A DNA stretch of 64,000 nucleotides from Embiotoca jacksoni (lineage: Eukaryota; Chordata; Actinopteri; Embiotocidae): contig JAKOON010000104.1 in the NCBI GenBank assembly GCA_022577435.1, forward strand, positions 267,780 to 331,779, written 5' to 3'. The position numbers and the translations under genes were made by a program. Numbering within the stretch: position 1 is the stretch's first letter; every line of letters starts with the position of its first letter. The notes under the pieces were generated by a model that did not search any database, was not told where the DNA came from, and was given only the letters and a program-made list of their open reading frames with translations. Positions 55,001-64,000 of this stretch are shown in pieces.

Positions 55001-57000
55001 GTGTTTCTCCTTATCAGGATGTTTCTATGTTTCCGGATGTTCCTAGGTTTTAGGACGTTTCTCTGTTTCAGGATGTTTCTCCTTTTCAGGTTGTGTCTTT
55101 GTTTCAGGATGTTTCTCTGTTTCAGGATGTTTCTGTTTCAGGATGTTTGTCTGTTTCAGGGTGTTTCTCCTTTTCAGGATGTTTCTATGTTTATGGATGT
55201 TTCTCTCTGTCAGGATGTTTCTCTGTTTCAGCATGTATCTCTGTTTTATGATGTTTCTATGTTTCAGATGTTTCTCTTTTTCAGGATGTTTGTCTGTTTT
55301 AGGATGTTTTCTCTGATTCAGGATGTTTATCTGATTCAGAATGTTTCTCTGACTAAGGATGTTTCTCTGTTTCAGGATGTTTCTATGTTTCATGATGTTT
55401 CTCTGTTTCAGGATGTTTCTATGTTAAAGAATATTTCTCTGTTTCAGGATGTTTCTATATTTTAGGATGTTTCTGTTTCAGGATGTAAGTCTGTTTCAGA
55501 ACATTTCTCTGTTTCAGGACGTTTCAATGTTTCTGGGTGTTACTCTGTTTAAGGATGTTTCTATGTATCAGGATTTTTCTATGTTTCAGGATATTTGTCT
55601 TTTTCAGGATGTTTCTAGGTTTTAGGATGTTTTTCTGTTTCAGGATGTTTCTCTGTTTCAGGATGTTTCTAGGTTTCAGGATGTTTCTGTTTCCAGTATG
55701 TTTGTCTGTTTCAAGATGTTTCTCTTTTTCAGGATGTTTCTCCTTTTCAGGATGTTTCACTGTTTCAGGATGCTTGTTTGTTTCAGGATGTTTCTCCTTT
55801 TCAGGATGTTACTCCTTTTCAGAATGTTTCTGTTTCTGGGTGTTACTGTTTCAGGATGTTTCTATGTTTTAGGATGTTTGTCTGTTTCAGGATGTTTCTC
55901 CTTTTCCGGATGTTTCTCTATTTCTGGATGTTTCTCTGTTTCAGGATTTAATTTTTTATTTTCCACGATGTTTCTATGTTTCAGGACGTTTGTCTGTTTC
56001 AGGATGTTTTCCCTTGTCAGGATGTTTCTCTGCTTCAGGATGTTTCTGTTTCATGATGTTTCTCTGTTTCAGGATATTTCCCTGTTTCATGATGCTTGTC
56101 TATTTCAGGATGTTTCTCGTTTTCAGGATGTTTCTTTTTCCAGGATGTTTGTCTGTTTCAGGATGTTTCTAGGTTTTAGGATGTTTTTCTGTTTCAGGAT
56201 GTTTCTCTGTTTCAGGATGTTTCTGTTTCCAGTATGTTTGTCTGTTTCAGAATGTTTCGTCTTTTCAGGATGTTTCTCCGTTTCAGGATGTTTCATTGTT
56301 TCAGGATGCTTGTCTGTTTCAGGATGCTTGTCTGTCTCAGGATGTTTCTCTGTTTCTGGATGTCTCTATGTTTTAGGATGTTTCTACTTTTCAGGATGTA
56401 TCTCTGTATCAGGATGTTTCTCTGTTTCAGGATGTTTTTATATTTCAGGATGTTTCTCTGTTTAAGGATGTTTCTAGGTTTTAGACTGTTTCTGTTTCAG
56501 GATGTTTCTTTTTCCAGGATGTTTGTCTGTTTCCAGATGGTTCTCTGTTTCAGCATGGTTCTTTGTTTCATGATGGTTCTCTGTTTCAGGATGTTTCTAT
56601 GTTTCAGGATATTTGTCTTTTTCAGGATGTTTCTAGCTTTTAGGATGTTTTTCTGTTTCAGGATGTTTCTCTGTTTCAGGATGTTTCTAGGTTTCAGGAT
56701 GTTTCTGTTTCCAGTATGTTTGTCTGTTTCAAGATGTTTCTCCTTTTCAGGATGTTTCTCCTTTTCAGGATGTTTCACTGTTTCAGGATGCTTGTTTGTT
56801 TCAGGATATTTCTCCTTTTCAGGATGTTACTCCTTTTCAGAATGTTTCTGTTTCTGGGTGTTACTGTTTCAGGATGTTTCTATGTTTTAGGATGTTTGTC
56901 TGTTTCAGGATGTTTCTCCTTTTCCGGATGTTTCTCTGCTTCAGGATGTTTCTGTTTCATGATGTTTCTCTGTTTCAGGATATTTCCCTGTTTCATGATG
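49100..57000. repeat. Further higher-order blocks in the 18-bp satellite
   Basis: A T-run landmark (GATGTA followed by T8-T12) recurs near 49367, 50457, 51851, 53480 and 54426, with a diverged form near 55945. Block spacings of 1485 bp (50197 to 51682) and 4113 bp (49197 to 53310) show nested duplications of different sizes rather than one fixed period. Confidence 0.75.
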
Positions 57001-58162
57001 CTTGTCTATTTCAGGATGTTTCTCGTTTTCAGGATGTTCCTATGTTTCAGGATATTTCTCTTTTTCAATATGTTAGTCTGTTTTAGGATGTTTCTCTGTT
57101 TCAGGATGGTTCTCCTTTTCAGGATGTTTCTCATTTTCAGGATTTTTCTATGTTTCCGGGTGTTTCTGTCTGTCAGGATGTTTCTATGTTTTAGAATGTT
57201 TCTCCTTATCAGGATGTTTCTATGTTTCCGGATGTTCCTAGGTTTTAGGACGTTTCTCTGTTTCAGGATGTTTCTCCTTTTCAGGTTGTTTCTTTGTTTG
57301 AGGATGTTTCTCTGTTTCAGGATGTTTCTCTGTTTCTGGATTTTTCTCTGTTTCTGGATGTCTCTATGTTTTCGGATGTTTCTTCTTTTCAGGATGTATC
57401 TCTTTATAAGGATGTTTCTCTGTTTCAGGATGTTTCTATATTTCAGGATGTTTCTCTGTTTAAGGATGTTTCTAGGTTTTAGACTGTTTCTGTTTCAGGA
57501 TGTTTGTCTGTTTCAGGACGTTTCTCCTTTTCAGGATGGTTCTCCTTTTCAGGATGTTTCTCATTTTCAGGATGTTTCTATGTTTCCGGGTGTTTCTGTC
57601 TGTCAGGATGTTTCTATGTTTTAGAATGTTTCTCCTTATCAGGATGTATCTCTGTTTCAGGATGTTCCTAGGTTTTAGGACGTTTCTCTGTTTCAGGATG
57701 TTTCTCCTTTTCAGGTTGTGTCTTTGTTTCAGGATGTTTCTGTTTCAGGATGTTTGTCTGTTTCAGGGTGTTTCTCCTTTTCAGGATGTTTCTATGTTTA
57801 TGGATGTTTCTCTCTGTCAGGATGTTTCTCTGTTTCAGGATGTATCTCTGTTTTATGATGTTTCTATGTTTCAGATGTTTCTCTTTTTCAGGATGTTTGT
57901 CTGTTTTCGTATGTTTTCTCTGTTTCAGGATGTTTCTATGTTTCATGATGTTTCTATGTTAAAGAATATTTCTCTGTTTCAGGATGTTTCTATGTTTTAG
58001 GATGCTTGTCTGTCTCAGGATGTTTCTCTGTTTCTGGATTTTTCTCTGTTTCTGGATGTCTCTATGTTTTAGGATGTTTCTACTTTTCAGGATGTATCTC
58101 TGTATCAGGATGTTTCTCTGTTTCAGGATGTTTTTATATTTCAGGATTTTCTCTGTTTAAGG

Positions 58163-61100
58163 ATGTTTCTTGGTTTTAGACTGTTTCTGTTTCAGGATGT
58201 TTCTTTTTCCAGGATGTTTGTCTGTTTCCAGATGGTTCTCTGTTTCAGCATGGTTCTTTGTTTCATGATGGTTCTCTGTTTCAGAATGTTTCTGTGTTTC
58301 AGGATGTTTCTCCCTGTCAGGATGTTTCTCTGTTTCAGGATGCTTGTCTGTCTCAGGATGTTTCTCTGTTTCTGGATTTTTCTCTGTTTCTGGATGTCTC
58401 TATGTTTTAGGATGTTTCTACTTTTCAGGATGTATCTCTGTATCAGGATGTTTCTCTGTTTCAGGATGTTTTTATATTTCAGGATGTTTCTCTGTTTAAG
58501 GATTTTTCTTGGTTTTAGACTGTTTCTGTTTCAGGATGTTTCTTTTTCCAGGATGTTTGTCTGTTTCCAGATGGTTCTCTGTTTCAGCATGGTTCTTTGT
58601 TTCATGATGGTTCTCTGTTTCAGGATGTTTCTATGTTTCAGGATATTTGTCTTTTTCAGGATGTTTCTAGCTTTTAGGATGTTTTTCTGTATCAGGATGT
58701 TTCTCTGTTTCAGGATGTTTCTAGGTTTCAGGATGTTTCTGTTTCCAGTATGTTTGTCTGTTTCAAGATGTTTCTCCTTTTCAGGATGTTTCACTGTTTC
58801 AGGATGCTTGTTTGTTTCAGGATGTTTCTCCTTTTCAGGATGTTACTCCTTTTCAGAATGTTTCTGTTTCTGGGTGTTACTGTTTCAGGATGTTTCTATG
58901 TTTTAGGATGTTTGTCTGTTTCAGGATGTTTCTACTTTTCCGGATGTTTCTCTGTTTCTGGATGTTTCTCTGTTTCAGGATGTGTTTTTTTTTTCACGAT
59001 GTTTCTATGTTTCAGAACGTTTGTCTGTTTCAGGATGTTTTCCCTTGTCAGGATGTTTCTCTGCTTCAGGATGTTTCTGTTTCATGATGTTTCTCTGTTT
59101 CAGGATATTTCCCTGTTTCATGATGCTTGTCTATTTCAGGATGTTTCTCGTTTTCAGGATGTTCCTATGTTTCAGGATGTTTCTCTTTTTCAATATGTTA
59201 GTCTGTTTTAGGATGTTTCTCTGTTTCAGGATGGTTCTCCTTTTCAGGATGTTTCTCATTTTCAGGATTTTTCTATGTTTCCGGGTGTTTCTGTCTGTCA
59301 GGATGTTTCTATGTTTTAGAATGTTTCTCCTTATCAGGATGTTTCTATGTTTCCGGATGTTCCTAGGTTTTAGGACGTTTCTCTGTTTCAGGATGTTTCT
59401 CCTTTTCAGGTTGTTTCTTTGTTTGAGGATGTTTCTCTGTTTCAGGATGCTTGTCTGTTTCAGGATGTTTCTCTGTTTCTGGATTTTTCTCTGTTTCTGG
59501 ATGTCTCTATGTTTTCGGATGTTTCTTCTTTTCAGGATGTATCTCTGTATCAGGATGTTTGTCTGTTTCAGGATGTTTCTATATTTCAGGATGTTTCTCT
59601 GTTTAAGGATGTTTCTAGGTTTTAGATTGTTTCTGTTTCATGATGCTTGTCTATTTCAGGATGTTTCTCGTTTTCAGGATGTTTCTTTTTCCAGGATGTT
59701 CGTCTGTTTCCAAATGGTTCTCTGTTTCAGGATGGTTCTTTGTTTCAGGATGTTTCTATGTTTCAGGATATTTGTCTGTTTCAGGATGTTTATAGGTTTT
59801 AGGATGTTTCTACTTTTCAGGATGCATCTCTGTATCAGGATGTTTCTCTGTTTCAGGATGTGTTTTTTTTTTCACGATGTTTCTATGTTTCAGGACGTTT
59901 GTCTGTTTCAGGATGTTTTCCCTTGTCAGGATGTTTCTCTGCTTCAGGATGTTTCTGTTTCATGATGTTTCTCTGTTTCAGGATATTTCCCTGTTTCATG
60001 ATGCTTGTCTATTTCAGGATGTTTCTCGTTTTCAGGATGTTCCTATGTTTCAGGATGTTTCTCTTTTTCAATATGTTAGTCTGTTTTAGGATGTTTCTCT
60101 GTTTCAGGATGGTTCTCCTTTTCAGGATGTTTCTCATTTTCAGGATTTTTCTATGTTTCCGGGTGTTTCTGTCTGTCAGGATGTTTCTATGTTTTAGAAT
60201 GTTTCTCCTTATCAGGATGTTTCTATGTTTCCGGATGTTCCTAGGTTTTAGGACGTTTCTCTGTTTCAGGATGTTTCTCCTTTTCAGGTTGTTTCTTTGT
60301 TTGAGGATGTTTCTCTGTTTCAGGATGCTTGTCTGTTTCAGGATGTTTCTCTGTTTCTGGATTTTTCTCTGTTTCTGGATGTCTCTATGTTTTCGGATGT
60401 TTCTTCTTTTCAGGATGTATCTCTGTATCAGGATGTTTGTCTGTTTCAGGATGTTTCTATATTTCAGGATGTTTCTCTGTTTAAGGATGTTTCTAGGTTT
60501 TAGACTGTTTCTGTTTCATGATGCTTGTCTATTTCAGGATGTTTCTCGTTTTCAGGATGTTTCTTTTTCCAGGATGTTCGTCTGTTTCCAAATGGTTCTC
60601 TGTTTCAGGATGGTTCTTTGTTTCAGGATGTTTCTATGTTTCAGGATATTTGTCTGTTTCAGGATGTTTATAGGTTTTAGGATGTTTCTACTTTTCAGGA
60701 TGCATCTCTGTATCAGGATGTTTCTCTGTTTCAGGATGTTTTTATATTTCAGGATTTTCTCTGTTTAAGGATGTTTCTTGGTTTTAGACTGTTTCTGTTT
60801 CAGGATGTTTCTTTTTCCAGGATGTTTGTCTGTTTCCAGATGGTTCTCTGTTTCAGCATGGTTCTTTGTTTCATGATGGTTCTCTGTTTCAGAATGTTTC
60901 TGTGTTTCAGGATGTTTCTCCCTGTCAGGATGTTTCTCTGTTTCAGGATGCTTGTCTGTCTCAGGATGTTTCTCTGTTTCTGGATTTTTCTCTGTTTCTG
61001 GATGTCTCTATGTTTTAGGATGTTTCTACTTTTCAGGATGTATCTCTGTATCAGGATGTTTCTCTGTTTCAGGATGTTTTTATATTTCAGGATGTTTCTC

Positions 61101-63370
61101 TGTTTAAGGATGTTTCTTGGTTTTAGACTGTTTCTGTTTCAGGATGTTTCTTTTTCCAGGATGTTTGTCTGTTTCCAGATGGTTCTCTGTTTCAGCATGG
61201 TTCTTTGTTTCATGATGGTTCTCTGTTTCAGGATGTTTCTATGTTTCAGGATATTTGTCTTTTTCAGGATTTTTCTAGGTTTTAGGATGTTTTTCTGTTT
61301 CAGGATGTTTCTCTGTTTCAGGATGTTTCTAGGTTTCAGGATGTTTCTGTTTCCAGTATGTTTGTCTGTTTCAAGATGTTTCTCCTTTTCAGGATGTTTC
61401 ACTGTTTCAGGATGCTTGTTTGTTTCAGGATGTTTCTCCTTTTCAGGATGTTACTCCTTTTCAGAATGTTTCTGTTTCTGGGTGTTACTGTTTCAGGATG
61501 TTTCTATGTTTTAGGATGTTTGTCTGTTTCAGGATGTTTCTACTTTTCCGGATGTTTCTCTGTTTCTGGATGTTTCTCTGTTTCAGGATGTGTTTTTTTT
61601 TTCACGATGTTTCTATGTTTCAGGACGTTTGTCTGTTTCAGGATGTTTTCCCTTGTCAGGATGTTTCTCTGCTTCAGGATGTTTCTGTTTCATGATGTTT
61701 CTCTGTTTCAGGATATTTCCCTGTTTCATGATGCTTGTCTATTTCAGGATGTTTCTCGTTTTCAGGATGTTCCTATGTTTCAGGATGTTTCTCTTTTTCA
61801 ATATGTTAGTCTGTTTTAGGATGTTTCTCTGTTTCAGGATGGTTCTCCTTTTCAGGATGTTTCTCATTTTCAGGATTTTTCTATGTTTCCGGGTGTTTCT
61901 GTCTGTCAGGATGTTTCTATGTTTTAGAATGTTTCTCCTTATCAGGATGTTTCTATGTTTCCGGATGTTCCTAGGTTTTAGGACGTTTTTCTGTTTCAGG
62001 TTGTTTCTTTGTTTGAGGATGTTTCTCTGTTTCAGGATGCTTGTCTGTTTCAGGATGTTTCTCTGTTTCTGGATTTTTCTCTGTTTCTGGATGTCTCTAT
62101 GTTTTCGGATGTTTCTTCTTTTCAGGATGTATCTCTGTATCAGGATGTTTGTCTGTTTCAGGATGTTTCTATATTTCAGGATGTTTCTCTGTTTAAGGAT
62201 GTTTCTAGGTTTTAGACTGTTTCTGTTTCATGATGCTTGTCTATTTCAGGATGTTTCTCGTTTTCAGGATGTTTCTTTTTCCAGGATGTTCGTCTGTTTC
62301 CAAATGGTTCTCTGTTTCAGGATGGTTCTTTGTTTCAGGATGTTTCTAGGTTTTAGGATGTTTTTCTGTTTCAGGATGTTTCTCTGTTTCTGGATGTTTC
62401 TGTTTCCAGTATGTTTGTTGTCTGTCTCAGGATGTTTCTCTGCTTCAGGATGTTTCCCTGTTGCAGGATCTTTCTCTGTTTTCGGATGTTTCTATGTTTC
62501 AGGATTTTTCTATGTTTCAGGATATTTCTCTGTTTTAGGATGTTTCTGTTTCTGGATGTTTGTCTGTTTCAGGATGTTTCTCCTTTTCCGGATGTTTCAG
62601 GATGTTTGTCTGTTTTAAGATGTTTATCTGTATCCGGATGTTTCTCTGTTTCAGGATGGTTCTTTGTTTCAGGATGGTTCTCTGTTTCAGGATGTTTCTA
62701 TGTTTCAGGATATTTATCTGTTTCAGGATGTTTCTAGGTTTTAGGATGTTTCTCTGTTTCAGGATGTTTGTCTGTTTCAGGATGTTTCTCCTTTTCAGGA
62801 TGTTTCTCTGTTTCAGGATGTTTCAGGATGTGTTTCTGTTTTAGGATGTTTTCTCTATTTCAGGATATTTCTAGGTTTTAGGATGTTTGTCTGTTTCAGG
62901 ATGTTTCTGTTTTCAGGATGTTTGTCTGTTTCAGGATGTTTCTCCTTTTCAGGATGTTTCTCTGTTTCAGGATGTTTCAGGATGTGTTTCTGTTTTAGGA
63001 TGTTTTCTCTATTTCAGGATATTTCTAGGTTTTAGGATGTTTGTCTGTTTCAGGATGTTTCTATGTTTTAGGATGTTTCTTCTTTTCAGGATGTTTCTCT
63101 GTTTCAGGATGTTTCTCCGTTTCAGGATGTTCCTCGGTTTTAGGATGTTTCACTGTTTCAGATTGTTTCTCCTTTTCAGGATGTTTCTCTGTTTCAGCAT
63201 GTTTCTCTGTTTCAGATTGTTTCTGTTTCCAGGATGTTTGTCTGTTTCAGGGTGTTTCTCTCTGTCAGGATGTTTCTCTGTTTCAGGGTGTTTCTCTGTT
63301 TTAGGATGTTTCTCTGTCTCACGATGTTTCTCTGTTTCAGGATGTATCTCTGTTTCAGGATGTTCGTAGG
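58163..63370. repeat. 2,608-bp higher-order repeat with an internal 878-bp duplication
   Basis: Landmarks at 58163/60771, 58531/61139 and 58982/61590 are 2608 bp apart. Inside the first copy, 58982/59860 and 59419/60297 are 878 bp apart. Later landmarks shift to 2590 bp, one 18-bp unit fewer. Confidence 0.85.
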
Positions 63371-64000
63371 TTTTAGGATGTTTTTCTGTTTCAGGACGTT
63401 TGTCTGTTTCAGGACGTTTCTCCTTTTCCGGATGTTTCTCTGTTTCTGGATGTTTCTCTGTTTCAGGATGTATTTTTTTTTTCAGGATGTTTCTCGGTTT
63501 TAGGACGTTTGTCTGTTTCAGGATGTATCTCCTTGTCAGGATGTTTCTCTGCTTCAGGATGTTTCTCTGTTTCTGGAAGTTTCTTTATTTATGAGTGTTA
63601 CTCTGTTTCAGGATGTTTGTCTGATTTAGGATGTTTTCTCTGTTTCAGGATGTTTCTCCTTTTCAGGATGTTTCTCTGTTTCTGGAAGTTTCTTTATTTA
63701 TGAGTGTTACTCTGTTTCAGGATGGTTGTCTGTTTTTGGATGTTTTGTCTGTTTCAGGATGTTCCTAGGTTTTAGGATGTTTGTCTGTTTCAAGATGTTT
63801 CTACTTGTCAGGATATTTCTCTGCTACAAAATGTTTCTAGGTTTTTAGGATGTTTCTGTTTCAGGATGTATCTCTGTTTCAGGATGTTCCTAGGTTTTAG
63901 GATATTTCTCTGTTTCAGGATGTTTCTCTGTTTCAGGAAGTTTCTCCTTTTCAGGTTGTTTCTTTGTTTCAGGATGTTTCTGTTTCAGGATGTTAGTCTG

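Larger units (their letters stand above)
39031..64000. repeat. Giant 18-bp satellite TTTCTCTGTTTCAGGATG, about 1,390 copies, runs off window
   Basis: 25 kb of tandem 18-bp units, core TTTCAGGATG plus TTTCTCTG, TTTCTATG, TTTGTCTG or TTTCTCCT. Variants use TTTTAGGATG, TTTCAGGACG or TTTAAGGATG. It abuts the 19-bp array at 39030 with no spacer and has no interspersed element in it. The unit has no stop in any + frame, so long Phe-rich frames (up to 577 codons) appear and end wherever a TTTTAG variant or short indel occurs. I reject them as genes. Confidence 0.97.

Noticed and set aside
39112..63703. Dozens of Phe/Cys-rich, apparently membrane-like proteins (FRMFLC, SGCFSV, FQDVSL repeats)
   Set aside because: All three + frames of the 18-bp unit are open; ends fall at TTTTAG variants and indels. 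Hydrophobicity follows from T-rich DNA.

Overview
The window looks like nuclear DNA from a ray-finned (probably percomorph) fish. Genes are split by GT-AG introns. Two recognisable vertebrate genes, VPS37C and TMEM109, lie side by side. The mobile DNA is typical of teleosts: Tc1-like transposons, a fish Jockey/CR1/L2-superfamily LINE, and an L2-type LINE with a TGTAA tail. (CA)n microsatellites are common. There is no prokaryotic-style gene organisation, and I found no rRNA, tRNA or CRISPR.

Layout. 1-9.1 kb: VPS37C on the + strand in four coding exons, with a 4.5-kb 12-bp minisatellite in intron 2 and two opposite 1-nt frame breaks in the coding exons. 9.2-12.2 kb: two decayed Tc1-like transposons separated by a TA/TG microsatellite. 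12.5-13.7 kb: TMEM109 (mitsugumin-23) on the + strand in three exons. 13.7-18.4 kb: convergent intergenic DNA holding several minisatellites, including a 9-bp array whose commonest unit gives AGGTCA half-sites spaced by 3 bp. 18.4-33.8 kb: a minus-strand, ten-exon gene for a small type I membrane protein with two Ig-like domains that lack the usual cysteine pairs and a proline/tyrosine-rich tail. Its introns are filled with a 15-bp TGACGT array, a near full-length LINE, a 29-bp array, an L2-like LINE and an 11/22-bp array. 34.0-34.2 kb: a perfect 61-bp inverted repeat just upstream of that gene. 34.85-35.45 kb: a CpG-rich block with a good + strand splice donor, possibly a promoter and first exon. 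35.6-39.0 kb: a 19-bp array split by a second LINE copy. 39.0-64.0 kb: one uninterrupted 18-bp satellite with higher-order repeats, running off the window.

Roughly 60% of the window (my estimate, by adding array lengths) is tandem repeat, built from many unrelated units of 9-38 bp. The many long open frames across these arrays exist because the units lack stop codons; I do not regard them as genes. The three protein genes have no evident joint pathway: VPS37C acts in ESCRT-I sorting, TMEM109 is an ER/nuclear membrane channel-like protein, and the Ig protein is of unknown function. TMEM109 and VPS37C are also close together on human 11q12.2 (from memory), so their adjacency is probably conserved synteny.
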